From the NCBI GenBank assembly GCA_021157665.1, contig JAGGWE010000064.1:1-11093 (forward strand): a stretch of DNA of 11,093 bases, read 5' to 3'. Below the pieces are notes generated by a model. That model had not been told where the DNA came from. It did no database searches and saw only the letters and a program-made list of their open reading frames with translations. The translations under genes were made by a program, and so were the position numbers. This stretch comes from Sulfurimonas sp. (lineage in GTDB: Bacteria > Campylobacterota > Campylobacteria > Campylobacterales > Sulfurimonadaceae). Below, piece after piece: positions 1-7,067 of the stretch; positions within the stretch are counted from its first letter, which is position 1; the number at the start of each line of letters is the position of its first letter.

Positions 1-15
1 AAAAAAAGAGGCGAA

Positions 16-36
16 AAGTAGAGTTTTCCTCTACTT
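16..36 (-). terminator. Probable terminator of the hpf-hemJ unit
   Basis: An 8-bp perfect stem (AAGTAGAG / CTCTACTT) with a 5-base loop. On the minus strand it is followed after a short gap by seven T residues (bases 1-7). The hemJ stop codon (bases 31-33) lies inside the stem, so the hairpin can only act as the ribosome leaves. The T-run is not directly adjacent to the stem, so efficiency is uncertain. Confidence 0.5.
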
Positions 37-558
37 AACTTCTTTGGGTATTTGTTTTGTAACTCTATAAATTACAAAAGCACCAATTGCTAATACTATA
101 AGAGTAAAAGCAATAGAAAATGTTTTAGTAACCACATATCCTACAATTAACAAAGACAATACAGTTGGCACTTCATTGTAAGCTCTAAAAAAGTTTCCAC
201 TTTTAGAATAATTTTCATGCTCTAGTTGAACTCTATAATGCTCTAAAGAGAATGAATATGCCATTAGTACAACAACTACTAAAATCTTAGCATACATCCA
301 TATATCACCTTCTAATAAATCAGTTCTTAAGTATAACATCCAAAGCCCACTAATAACTGTTGCCCACATTGCAGGAAGTCCTATGTATTTGTACATTTTA
401 TACTCTTGAACTTTTATAATCTTAACAAAATCCACTTTATTTTTATTTTCAGTATGATATACATATAATCTTGGTTGATAAAAAAGCATTGCCATCCATG
501 ACAAAACTGCCATAATATGAAAAACAAGAATCCATAAATAGTAATCCATTATATCCAT
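31..558 (-). CDS. hemJ: HemJ-type protoporphyrinogen IX oxidase (CopD-like membrane protein)
   Basis: A 175-residue membrane protein that matches HemJ, the oxidase converting protoporphyrinogen IX to protoporphyrin IX late in haem synthesis. Visible family marks are an early membrane histidine (H14) with a following WMA (21-23), FYQPRLYVYH at 26-35, a membrane lysine K91, and FFRAYNEVPTV at about 123-133 near the last helices. About four hydrophobic segments are present, the usual HemJ size and layout. The first ATG is chosen because AAGGGG lies 7 bases upstream; a second in-frame ATG three codons later is too far from it. It follows hpf by 25 bases on the same strand and is probably cotranscribed. 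The identity rests on motif recognition; the general CopD-like label would be the fallback. Confidence 0.85.
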   Translation of the reverse strand: MDIMDYYLWILVFHIMAVLSWMAMLFYQPRLYVYHTENKNKVDFVKIIKVQEYKMYKYIGLPAMWATVISGLWMLYLRTDLLEGDIWMYAKILVVVVLMAYSFSLEHYRVQLEHENYSKSGNFFRAYNEVPTVLSLLIVGYVVTKTFSIAFTLIVLAIGAFVIYRVTKQIPKEVK

Positions 559-583
559 CTAAAGACCCCTTAAAAATTTAATT

Positions 584-913
584 CTATTCATCAAGTGTTT
601 CTAAATCTTTAACAGATCCAGATTTTTTATCAACAACTTTTGTATGAAGACGGCGAAGTGCTTTAGTTGCTCTATCCATAGCTAAGTCAATAGCTGTGTT
701 CAAATTATCATCACTTTGATTTATTACAACTGCTTGTGCATGAGCGATATGAATATCAAACTCGACAGAAATACCTTTTTTCTCAGCAATCATACTAACA
801 TTTACAGTAGTAATATCTAACTGATATTTACTAAATGCTTCAATCGCTGCTTCTACATGAGATCTTGTTTGGTCATTAAGATTTAAATCTTTTGTTCGAA
901 TCTGTACATTCAT
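584..913 (-). CDS. hpf: Ribosome hibernation-promoting factor, short type (HPF/YfiA family)
   Basis: A 109-residue protein of the HPF/RaiA family, which binds the decoding region of the small ribosomal subunit and silences or dimerises ribosomes when growth slows. The family fold is apparent: an N-terminal strand MNVQIRTKDLNLND, an amphipathic helix at about 16-29, a beta-hairpin with EKKGISVEFDIH (44-55), and the basic helix DLAMDRATKALRRLHTK (76-92), which supplies the ribosome-facing lysines and arginines. It lacks the extra C-terminal dimerisation domain of long HPF. AAAGGAA lies 5 bases before the ATG. It heads a minus-strand unit with hemJ and is divergent from trpS. Many Campylobacterota carry a long form, so the short form is a small oddity. 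Confidence 0.85.
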   Translation of the reverse strand: MNVQIRTKDLNLNDQTRSHVEAAIEAFSKYQLDITTVNVSMIAEKKGISVEFDIHIAHAQAVVINQSDDNLNTAIDLAMDRATKALRRLHTKVVDKKSGSVKDLETLDE

Positions 914-930
914 AATATTTCCTTTGTTGA

Positions 931-947
931 GTTACCTACATGGTAAC
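931..947. promoter_or_regulatory. Inverted repeat between hpf and trpS
   Basis: GTTACC and GGTAAC are separated by five bases, a perfect 6-bp inverted repeat. It lies about 20 bases upstream of the trpS -10 box, and in the hpf leader just ahead of the hpf ribosome-binding site. It could be a protein-binding site over the trpS -35 region or a small hairpin in the hpf leader; neither is demonstrated. Confidence 0.3.
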
Positions 948-968
948 GAAAAAAAGTTTACATTTGGC

Positions 969-974
969 TATAAT
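969..974 (+). promoter_or_regulatory. trpS -10 box
   Basis: A perfect TATAAT with no clear -35 hexamer, typical of Campylobacterota sigma-70 promoters. It lies 24 bases before the chosen trpS ATG, so transcription would start near base 981, inside the longer open frame. This argues against the upstream TTG start. Read on the other strand, TATTAT at 970-975 could serve hpf. Confidence 0.5.
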
Positions 975-998
975 ATCGAAAAACTTAGGAAAATATAT

Positions 999-1964
999 AT
1001 GAGAGTTTTAACAGGTATTCAACCCTCTGGTGATTTACATATTGGAAACTATTTTGGTTCGATTAAACAGATGGTAGAGGCTCAAAAAACAAGTGAAACT
1101 TTTGCTTTTATAGCAAATTACCATGCACAAACAAGCGTAACAGATGGTAAGAGATTGGCAGAACTAACAATGCAATCAGCAACAGATTTTTTAGCCTTAG
1201 GAATAGACCCTCAAAAATCAACTTTTTGGGTTCAATCTGATGTAAAAGAGGTACTAGAGTTATATTGGGTTTTATCATCTTTTACTCCAACTGGTCTTCT
1301 TGAAAGAGCTCACAGCTACAAAGATAAAACGGCTCGTGGCTTTGCAACTACACATTCGCTATTTTCATATCCTGTTCTTATGGCTGCAGATATTTTACTA
1401 TTTTCACCAGATATTGTACCAGTTGGAAAAGATCAGATTCAGCATGTGGAGATTGCTAGAGATATTGCAGTTAAATTTAACAATCAATATGGAGATATTT
1501 TAAAACTCCCAAAATTTAAGATAGAAGAGAATGTAGCAACAGTTCCAGGAATTGACGGTCAAAAAATGTCTAAAAGTTACGGAAATACTGTAAATATTTT
1601 TGGCGAAGAGAAAAAACAACTTAAAACTATAAAAAAAATTGTTACTGAGAATGTAGCGATGGAAGAACCAAAAGAGTATGAAAACTGTAATGTTTACAAC
1701 ATGGCAAAACTATTTTTAGAAGGTGACAACCTAATAGAGTTACAAGAAAGATATAAAAGAGGTGGAGAAGGTCACGGTCACTTTAAAATCTATCTTGGAG
1801 AAGTTATGTGGGAATACTTTAGAGAGTACAGAGAAAAAAGAGAGTATTATCAAGCAAATCAAGATGAAGTTAGAGAGATACTAAAACTTGGTGCTAAAAA
1901 AGCTACTCAAACTATACAAGCAATGATTGAAAAAATTAGAATTGCTACAGGAATAAAATATTAA
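999..1964 (+). CDS. trpS: Tryptophanyl-tRNA synthetase
   Basis: Cytoplasmic class I aminoacyl-tRNA synthetase that charges tRNA-Trp with tryptophan using ATP. From the start chosen here it has 321 residues, close to the family norm. The sequence begins MRVLTGIQPSG, with the HIGH-type signature HIGN at 14-17, the PVGKDQIQHVE segment at 141-151, and a perfect KMSKS loop at 189-193. The open frame extends 25 codons further upstream to a TTG, but that part has no family similarity and contains a TATAAT box; the ATG at 999 has TAGGA 8 bases upstream and starts exactly where the family does. It is divergent from hpf, and its stop is 51 bases before the next gene, which has its own -10 box. Confidence 0.95.
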   Translation: MRVLTGIQPSGDLHIGNYFGSIKQMVEAQKTSETFAFIANYHAQTSVTDGKRLAELTMQSATDFLALGIDPQKSTFWVQSDVKEVLELYWVLSSFTPTGLLERAHSYKDKTARGFATTHSLFSYPVLMAADILLFSPDIVPVGKDQIQHVEIARDIAVKFNNQYGDILKLPKFKIEENVATVPGIDGQKMSKSYGNTVNIFGEEKKQLKTIKKIVTENVAMEEPKEYENCNVYNMAKLFLEGDNLIELQERYKRGGEGHGHFKIYLGEVMWEYFREYREKREYYQANQDEVREILKLGAKKATQTIQAMIEKIRIATGIKY

Positions 1965-1984
1965 TTTTTATTTAGATAAAATAC

Positions 1985-1990
1985 TATAAT
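1985..1990 (+). promoter_or_regulatory. -10 box of the NIT-like gene
   Basis: A perfect TATAAT in the 51-base gap after trpS, 25 bases before the next start codon. No good -35 is visible. No terminator hairpin is evident after trpS, so readthrough from trpS is also possible. Confidence 0.5.
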
Positions 1991-2015
1991 AGTTTTATAT
2001 ACAAAGGAACAAAAG

Positions 2016-2867
2016 ATGCGTGTACTGTTGATAATATCAATTTTAATATTTAACCTTAGTGCTAAATCACTTTTTAGCAATGATGAACAAAAACAAAGCA
2101 GTGTTTATATAGGAAGTTTAAAAAATCTAGTCATAGCTACCCAAAAAACAAGAGGTTTAACAAACTCATATATGAATGGTAACTTAGCGGCAATGCTTCT
2201 TGTTTTTAAGAATAGAGGAGATATGAAGAAAGCTATCGGGATAATGGAATCAACTGACTTGGCGGCTGATCCTGTAATCAACACTAGAGCTACAACAATT
2301 TCTCAATCACTAATCAAACTTAATAATAAAGCATTTAAAATGAAAGCAAGTGAAGCTTTTTCAAACTATACTGAACAGATAGAACAAGTTTTAATGTTAG
2401 CTCAATCAGTAAGTAAAAGAGGTTCTAAAGATTTAAACCCTGTTGGAATAGATGCTTCTATTATCATGATGGAAACTATGCTTCCTATGACTGAATATGT
2501 TGGTCAGTTAAGAGGTTTTGGTTCAGGTCTAGCAGCTAAAGGGGAGATGGATAAAGCTGAATTAGAACAAGTTTTTGTTTTAGTTAATAATGTTGAAACA
2601 TTAAACTCTGACTTACAAAAGCAAGTTATTAAACTTACTTCAAAATATCCAAATAAAGTTTCATCAAATATAGATTCTCAACTATCAGCAGTAGATAAAG
2701 CTTCAAAAACATATACTGATTTTGCAAAAGATAAATTTTTAAATGATATTAAAAATATAGATCCAAATGAGTATTTTGACGAAGGAACTAAGCTGATTAA
2801 TAAAATCATAAAAGCTTACGATACTATCAATAAAGCTTTATTGGACGATTCAAAAGGGTGGTTATAA
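2016..2867 (+). CDS. Secreted helical protein resembling a nitrate/nitrite-sensing (NIT) domain
   Basis: A 283-residue protein with an apparent Sec signal peptide (hydrophobic 3-14, likely cleavage after LSA at 16). The rest is almost wholly helical and polar, without other membrane segments. Two segments resemble the paired motifs of NIT-type four-helix sensor domains: ATQKTRGLTN at 41-50 and QLRGFGSGLAAKG at 164-176, about 120 residues apart. NIT domains normally sit in front of a kinase, cyclase or chemotaxis module; none is present here, so this would be a free periplasmic sensory-type protein or a binding protein. AAAGGA lies 7 bases before the ATG. It ends 2 bases from argF, which faces it. 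Export and helical structure are fairly certain; the NIT relation is a tentative reading of motifs, and nitrate binding is not claimed. Confidence 0.6.
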   Translation: MRVLLIISILIFNLSAKSLFSNDEQKQSSVYIGSLKNLVIATQKTRGLTNSYMNGNLAAMLLVFKNRGDMKKAIGIMESTDLAADPVINTRATTISQSLIKLNNKAFKMKASEAFSNYTEQIEQVLMLAQSVSKRGSKDLNPVGIDASIIMMETMLPMTEYVGQLRGFGSGLAAKGEMDKAELEQVFVLVNNVETLNSDLQKQVIKLTSKYPNKVSSNIDSQLSAVDKASKTYTDFAKDKFLNDIKNIDPNEYFDEGTKLINKIIKAYDTINKALLDDSKGWL

Positions 2868-2879
2868 AACTACCCTTTT
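2852..2879. terminator. Bidirectional terminator shared by the NIT-like gene and argF
   Basis: A 12-bp stem (one G-U pair) with loop ATAA. It has AAAAGGG on the left and CCCTTTT on the right, so on either strand a GC-containing stem is followed by a T-tract. The plus-strand stop codon (2865-2867) is partly in the loop and the argF stop (2870-2872) in the right arm, so the 3' ends of both genes are built into the hairpin. Confidence 0.75.
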
Positions 2880-3796
2880 ACCTTCTTGCTTAACCAAACC
2901 ATTAAGCCCTTTTGTGCGTGAAGTCTATTTTCAGCCTCATCAAAAACTATTTTTGCATGTCCCTCTAAGACTGATTCACTTACCTCTTGTTCTCTGTAAG
3001 CTGGAAGACAATGTAAGAACTTAGCATCTTTTTTAGCTAAACACATCATCAAGTCATCAACCATAAAACCAGAAAAATCTTTAACTCTTTGCTCTTTTTC
3101 ATCCTCTTGACCCATTGAAGCCCAAGTATCTGTTGTTACGATTGTTGCACCATGAATAGCCTCTTTTGGGTCATTCATAACTCTAATTATCGCTCCACTT
3201 TTCTTTGCCATTTTCATAGCTTCTTGTAAAATAGTTCCATCAACTTCATAGCCTTTAGGAGTAGCAATACGAAGTTCAAAACCAAGTTTAGCACACAAAA
3301 TCATCCAAGAATGAGTCATATTATTGCCATCACCAACATAAGCAACTATTGCATTTTCCTCTACGCCATACTCAACCATTGTCATATAATCTGCTAAAAG
3401 TTGTACAGGGTGATAAGAATCAGTTAGTCCATTAATTACAGGTACTTTAGAGTATTGAGCAAACTCTTCTAACTTAGAATGAGCAAAAGTTCTAATCATA
3501 ACCATATCGCACATGCTACTTATCACTCTTGCTGTATCTTTTACAGGCTCTCCACGACCCAGATGAATATCACGATTTGATAAAAACAAAGCATGACCAC
3601 CAAGCTGATACATACCAGTTTCAAAACTAACTCTAGTTCTAGTTGAACTTTTCTCAAAAATCATAGCTAAAGTTTGTTTTTTCAATTCATCTTTGTAAAT
3701 ACCAGCTTTTAAATCTTTTTTTATCTCAAGACCAATATCTATAATCTCTAAAATCTCTTCTTTTGTGTAGTCTTTAAGTGTTAAAAAATGTCTCAT
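2870..3796 (-). CDS. argF: Ornithine carbamoyltransferase
   Basis: Cytoplasmic enzyme of arginine synthesis: carbamoyl phosphate plus ornithine gives citrulline plus phosphate. Its 308 residues match the usual length. The carbamoyl-phosphate site is seen as SSTRTR at 50-55, with R102 in MIRTF and HPVQ at 129-132. The ornithine side is seen as GDGNNMTHS (155-163), DTWASMG (223-229) and HCLP (262-265). The SMG and HCLP motifs separate it from aspartate carbamoyltransferase. The ATG has GGAAAG upstream. A TATAAA box at 3829-3834 (minus strand) with a weak TTGCAT 17 bases before it is a plausible own promoter, overlapping the end of the upstream Ni/Co transporter gene. Confidence 0.95.
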   Translation of the reverse strand: MRHFLTLKDYTKEEILEIIDIGLEIKKDLKAGIYKDELKKQTLAMIFEKSSTRTRVSFETGMYQLGGHALFLSNRDIHLGRGEPVKDTARVISSMCDMVMIRTFAHSKLEEFAQYSKVPVINGLTDSYHPVQLLADYMTMVEYGVEENAIVAYVGDGNNMTHSWMILCAKLGFELRIATPKGYEVDGTILQEAMKMAKKSGAIIRVMNDPKEAIHGATIVTTDTWASMGQEDEKEQRVKDFSGFMVDDLMMCLAKKDAKFLHCLPAYREQEVSESVLEGHAKIVFDEAENRLHAQKGLMVWLSKKVKG

Positions 3797-3828
3797 TATT
3801 CTTTCCAGTTTTTTAAATAAGCAACTAT

Positions 3829-3834
3829 TTTATA
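3829..3834 (-). promoter_or_regulatory. Probable argF -10 box
   Basis: TATAAA on the minus strand, 33 bases before the argF ATG, with TTGCAT (3852-3857) at 17-base spacing as a weak -35. The 53-base gap from the preceding NicO gene allows either independent or read-through transcription. Confidence 0.4.
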
Positions 3835-3849
3835 GTAATTTTCTTTAAA

Positions 3850-4584
3850 CTATGCAATAAATAAAATAATTCCTAAACTTAACACCAAAAAGCCACCAAT
3901 CATCTCTAAAATATAAGCTTTTTTATTAAGTAAACCATTTGTTTTTCTACCAAAAGCAATGCTTAATATTCCAGCAACTGAAATAGTTAAACCCATCCCT
4001 ATACTCATAGCAATCGCAGATAAAATACCAAGAGTGTATTGCCCCAATACAACACAAAAAAGTACAATAGTCATAACCCCTGGACAAGGAACTATACCTG
4101 CACTAAAAGCAACTGCAACTTCGCTTTTAGATGATTTTTTAAGATGTTTCTCTTTATGTTTTCTTCCACTAAATGCTTCATAAATAAGATAAATTCCCAC
4201 CCCAATAATCATAACAGCACTTATTTGCATAGCCATCTCTGAAAACTCATTAAAATTTTTTCTAAACATAGTTTTTAAAATAAGAAATATTCCAAAAGTA
4301 AAAATCAGTGCAGACAAGGCATGGATAATCGCTATCATATAACCCATCTTAAAAGCTTTTTTATAATCACTTTTATTTGAAGTAAAATAAAGAGCAACAA
4401 GAGCTTTTCCATGCCCTGGACCTATCGCATGAACCAAACCATAAGTAAAAGCAATTCCGAGTATAAGAAATGAGGTACTTAAACTATTTTCATCATTTAA
4501 ACTTCTAATATTAGTTGATATAAAACTATTTAGTTGATATTGCCACTGTATAAGAGTTTGTAAAAATTTAGCATAAAATTCCAT
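3850..4584 (-). CDS. NicO/RcnA-family nickel-cobalt transporter (COG2215)
   Basis: A 244-residue inner-membrane protein with about six hydrophobic segments. It shows the signatures of the RcnA-like Ni/Co efflux branch: HAIGPGHGKALVA at 52-64 in the second hydrophobic segment, a histidine in IIHALSALI (86-94), a basic, histidine-containing loop RKHKEKHLKK (141-150), and GIVPCPGVM at 163-171. Its ATG overlaps the stop codon of the DUF1007 gene (shared base 4584), so the two are translationally coupled. COG2215 and DUF1007 (COG3683) proteins often occur as neighbours. Metal and direction are inferred from family: nickel or cobalt, most likely export, but import cannot be excluded. No NikR- or RcnR-like operator was recognised. 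Confidence 0.8.
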   Translation of the reverse strand: MEFYAKFLQTLIQWQYQLNSFISTNIRSLNDENSLSTSFLILGIAFTYGLVHAIGPGHGKALVALYFTSNKSDYKKAFKMGYMIAIIHALSALIFTFGIFLILKTMFRKNFNEFSEMAMQISAVMIIGVGIYLIYEAFSGRKHKEKHLKKSSKSEVAVAFSAGIVPCPGVMTIVLFCVVLGQYTLGILSAIAMSIGMGLTISVAGILSIAFGRKTNGLLNKKAYILEMIGGFLVLSLGIILFIA

Positions 4585-5102
4585 TACTTAAACTCCAACT
4601 TATATCCATAATAAAAATCATTATCTACACCACTAACTTTTGCACTTGAACCTTTTATAGTTACAAACTCATCTTTTAAAACCATTGCAACATAAAAGTC
4701 ACTATCTCCAAATTCAAAAATAGTATTTTTAATACCATAGTTTCCATATATATCAAAAGAGTAACAAAGTCTATGATTTTCAATAGTTGCTTTAAAATTT
4801 TCAGGTTTAAATGGTACAACTTTTTTATCTATTTTGACATAAGTATAATAACTATAAGGCTTAAACATAGAAAAATACTCTTTTTCTATATAATCATTCT
4901 CTTTTTTATCAATCTTTCCATTAGCATTTGAATCTAATTCCATAATTAAAATAGTAGAGGTCATCTCATCTAGCACCCATTTAAAATGGATAGTTGAAAA
5001 CTTTGACTTTTCAACTTCTATACTCGGATAAACCTCTATAAAGGTATGTGGATGAGCAAAAACAGATGATATTAATAAAAAAAGTGTAAAAATACTTTTC
5101 AA
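4584..5102 (-). CDS. Exported DUF1007 protein, partner of the NicO transporter
   Basis: A 172-residue periplasmic protein. Residues 1-16 are a clear signal peptide ending SVFA, so the mature protein would begin HPHTF, the histidine-rich N-terminus typical of DUF1007 (COG3683). Residues 57-68, DSNANGKIDKKE, have the spacing of an EF-hand calcium loop (D-x-N-x-N-G-x-I-D-x-x-E). The likely role is a periplasmic metal-handling partner of the adjacent transporter; this is inferred from pairing and the exposed histidines. The start is TTG: TAAGG lies 6 bases upstream and the signal peptide begins directly at this codon. Confidence 0.75.
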   Translation of the reverse strand: MKSIFTLFLLISSVFAHPHTFIEVYPSIEVEKSKFSTIHFKWVLDEMTSTILIMELDSNANGKIDKKENDYIEKEYFSMFKPYSYYTYVKIDKKVVPFKPENFKATIENHRLCYSFDIYGNYGIKNTIFEFGDSDFYVAMVLKDEFVTIKGSSAKVSGVDNDFYYGYKLEFK

Positions 5103-5121
5103 AATTTACCTTACAACTAAG

Positions 5122-5127
5122 ATTATA
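5122..5127 (-). promoter_or_regulatory. -10 box of the DUF1007-NicO unit
   Basis: Minus-strand TATAAT 20 bases before the TTG start, with only a poor -35 (TTAATA) at 17-base spacing. The implied leader is short. Confidence 0.4.
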
Positions 5128-5214
5128 AAATAATATCATTTTTTTATTAATAATCTATTCTTTTTAAGTAAAACTTATATTAAATATAACTTAGCTATAT
5201 TCAGTAAATAATAT

Positions 5215-5229
5215 AAATAATCGTTATCA
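5215..5229. promoter_or_regulatory. Fur-box-like site upstream of the SLAC1-type operon
   Basis: Read on the minus strand the 15 bases are TGATAACGATTATTT, close to the 7-1-7 Fur consensus TGATAATnATTATCA (11 of 14 defined positions). It lies directly upstream of TATAAT at 5243-5248 and would cover the -35 region, a position suited to repression. AT-rich DNA produces such matches by chance, so this is moderate evidence only. Confidence 0.4.
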
Positions 5230-5242
5230 ATTATATTTTAGA

Positions 5243-5248
5243 TATAAT
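5243..5248 (+). promoter_or_regulatory. -10 box of the SLAC1-type operon
   Basis: A perfect TATAAT 27 bases before the ATG at 5276. The 17-base-upstream position holds ATCGTT, not a recognisable -35. TAAAAT at 5253-5258 is a second candidate. Confidence 0.45.
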
Positions 5249-5275
5249 CCGATAAAATTATTTTAAAGGTTGGCT

Positions 5276-6250
5276 ATGGAAGACTCTAAACTACTAAATC
5301 CAAGATCGCTAGAGCATATGCCTATACAGTTATTTGCCATAATCATGGGACTCTCTGGAATGGCTATAATGTTTGCTAAGGGATACCATCTTTTAGACAT
5401 ACCATATTGGATTTATGCAACGATACTCCTTATAGATACAGTTCTTTTTCTCGTTATATTTACATTTTATATGTTTAAAGTGCTTTTATATCCACATGCC
5501 GTGAAAAAAGAGTTTATGCACCCTATAAAAAGTTCATTTACAGCAGCAATCTCTATAAGTTTTTTATTGCTTTCTATCGCCTATTATGACTTTGCTCCAA
5601 CACTTTCTATACTACTTTGGTATATTGGTACACCACTTCAACTATTTTTTACACTCTATATTATGAACTATTGGATACATAACGAACTAAAAGTTGTACA
5701 TAGTAATCCAGCTTGGTTTATCCCTATCGTTGGTAATGTTTTAGTACCTATTATCGGTGTTGAAGCTGCTCCAATGTATGTATCACTATTTTTCTTTGCT
5801 TTGGGTATGTTTTTTTGGATAATTTTATTTACTATTACCCTAAATAGAATTGTTTTTCATCATCCACTTGCTAAAAAATTAATCCCAACATTTTTTATTT
5901 TAATCGCTCCACCAGCAGTTGGCTTTGTGAGTTATTTTAGAATAACAAGTGGTAGTATAGATATGTTTAGTGTATTTTTATACTCTGTCGCACTTTTTAC
6001 ACTAATTTTACTTTTATTTATGATGAAAATGTATGACATAAAAGAATTTTTTATCTCATGGTGGGCATATACCTTCCCTCTAGCAGCGATAACAATAGCG
6101 ACACTCATGATGGAGATGACTTATCACAATACTCTTACATATCTTGCATCAATGAGTCTAATCATTTTAACAACAGTTGTAATTATATTTGTAGCATTTA
6201 AAACTATTCTAGCTTGTAAAGCAGAAAAAATTTGTATTGAGGAAGATTAA
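5276..6250 (+). CDS. SLAC1/TehA-type anion channel (TDT family transporter)
   Basis: A 324-residue protein with about ten hydrophobic segments. It fits the SLAC1/TehA (TDT) family, which includes anion channels and the sulfite exporter Ssu1. Family-like passages are GLSGMAIMFAKG near the start, FFFALGMFFWIILFTITLNR in the middle, LIAPPAVGFVSYF, and WWAYTFPLAA in the last third. The substrate is unknown: a small anion such as sulfite, nitrate, chloride or tellurite-related species is possible from the family. The ATG at 5276 is preferred over a TTG two codons upstream, because AAAGG ends 6 bases before the ATG but directly abuts the TTG. Its stop overlaps the next ATG by one base, so this is the first gene of a tight four-gene operon. 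Confidence 0.8.
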   Translation: MEDSKLLNPRSLEHMPIQLFAIIMGLSGMAIMFAKGYHLLDIPYWIYATILLIDTVLFLVIFTFYMFKVLLYPHAVKKEFMHPIKSSFTAAISISFLLLSIAYYDFAPTLSILLWYIGTPLQLFFTLYIMNYWIHNELKVVHSNPAWFIPIVGNVLVPIIGVEAAPMYVSLFFFALGMFFWIILFTITLNRIVFHHPLAKKLIPTFFILIAPPAVGFVSYFRITSGSIDMFSVFLYSVALFTLILLLFMMKMYDIKEFFISWWAYTFPLAAITIATLMMEMTYHNTLTYLASMSLIILTTVVIIFVAFKTILACKAEKICIEED

Positions 6251-6756
6251 TGAATAAGTTATCAGTTTTAGTAGGTGCGATTTTAGGTTTAGTATTTAGC
6301 ATATTTATATTTGGTATAGCTTTTAAAGTGGCTGCTCCAACAATGTTTTTTAAAGAGATAACATCAACATATGATTTTGATAAAACAGTAAAACTAATTG
6401 AGGACAGAATAAACAAACAAGATGGTTGGCATGTGACAACTACTATCGACCAACAACAAGAAGTTTTAGAAAATGGTGGTGAAGATGTTGGTAAAGTTAA
6501 AATTATTAAGTTTTGTAATGGTAAACTCTCTGGCGAAATGTTAATGGCAGATGAAAGTAAGTTTATGGCAGCAAAAATGCCTCTTAGTATATCTGTATAT
6601 GAAACAAGTAATGGTCAAGTTATAATAGGCTTGATGAATGGTTATGTGATGGCAAGACTCTTCTCTGGAACAAGAGAGGGTGAGATTATGCAAAAAGTTG
6701 TTAGAGATATGGAAGCAATTCTAGGCTTTACACACTTTAGATTTACAATATTTTAA
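6250..6756 (+). CDS. Membrane-anchored DUF302 protein
   Basis: A 168-residue protein with one N-terminal hydrophobic helix (about 5-28) and a soluble domain resembling DUF302 (TT1751-like fold): a predicted helix followed by GWHVTTTID, VKIIKFCNGK and PLSISVYETSNGQVIIGLMN. The soluble part carries a single cysteine in KFCNGK and is probably on the periplasmic face as an uncleaved signal-anchor protein. DUF302 has no settled biochemical role. The ATG overlaps the preceding stop (TAATG) and GAGGA lies 6 bases upstream, so expression is coupled to the channel gene. The following NifU-like gene starts 16 bases after its end. Confidence 0.7.
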   Translation: MNKLSVLVGAILGLVFSIFIFGIAFKVAAPTMFFKEITSTYDFDKTVKLIEDRINKQDGWHVTTTIDQQQEVLENGGEDVGKVKIIKFCNGKLSGEMLMADESKFMAAKMPLSISVYETSNGQVIIGLMNGYVMARLFSGTREGEIMQKVVRDMEAILGFTHFRFTIF

Positions 6757-6772
6757 AAAAGGATAGTTAGTT

Positions 6773-7060
6773 ATGATACCATTTTCGGATGAAGAGATAT
6801 ATGAAGCAGTAAAAAGTAATATACCAAAAGTTAGTCAGTATGTGAATTCACATGGTGGAGGGATAACTCTAGTTGGTGTAAAAGATGGTAGTGTTTACAT
6901 AGAACTTGTAGGAACTTGTTCAGGTTGTTCTATGAGTCTTATGACAACAAAAATGGTTGTTCAAAAAGAGTTAAGAGCTTTAATACACCCAGAATTAAAT
7001 GTAGTAAATATTGATGGAACACCAGAAAACATACTCCCACAAGATGCTGTTACAGCATAG
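6773..7060 (+). CDS. NifU C-terminal-domain Fe-S protein (Nfu type)
   Basis: A 95-residue stand-alone NifU C-terminal-like domain. The diagnostic CxxC, GTCSGCSMS with cysteines 49 and 52, follows a GGGITLVGVKDGSVYIEL strand region, and a helix with LMTTKMVVQKELR comes after. Such proteins carry a [4Fe-4S] cluster, bridged between two monomers, and hand it to target enzymes in the cytoplasm. AAGGA lies 9 bases before the ATG. Being the only cytoplasmic soluble protein in an operon of membrane proteins is unusual; it may serve general Fe-S maturation or a partner outside the window. The Fur-like site upstream would be consistent with iron control. Confidence 0.85.
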   Translation: MIPFSDEEIYEAVKSNIPKVSQYVNSHGGGITLVGVKDGSVYIELVGTCSGCSMSLMTTKMVVQKELRALIHPELNVVNIDGTPENILPQDAVTA

Positions 7061-7067
7061 ATTTTAA

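Noticed and set aside
924..998. A 25-codon N-terminal extension of trpS from an upstream TTG
   Set aside because: It has no family similarity, contains a TATAAT box, and the ATG at 999 has its own ribosome-binding site and the family's normal N-terminus.
1300..1503. Open frame inside trpS on the same strand
   Set aside because: An out-of-frame shadow of a strongly conserved gene, with no family resemblance.
3959..4183. Open frame opposite the NicO gene
   Set aside because: It lies wholly antisense to conserved membrane motifs and has no supporting start signal.
5130..5150. A second Fur-box-like match in the DUF1007 promoter region
   Set aside because: The match is poor and the region is simple AT-rich sequence.
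6204..6416. Minus-strand open frame across the SLAC1-type/DUF302 junction
   Set aside because: An antisense shadow spanning two coupled genes.
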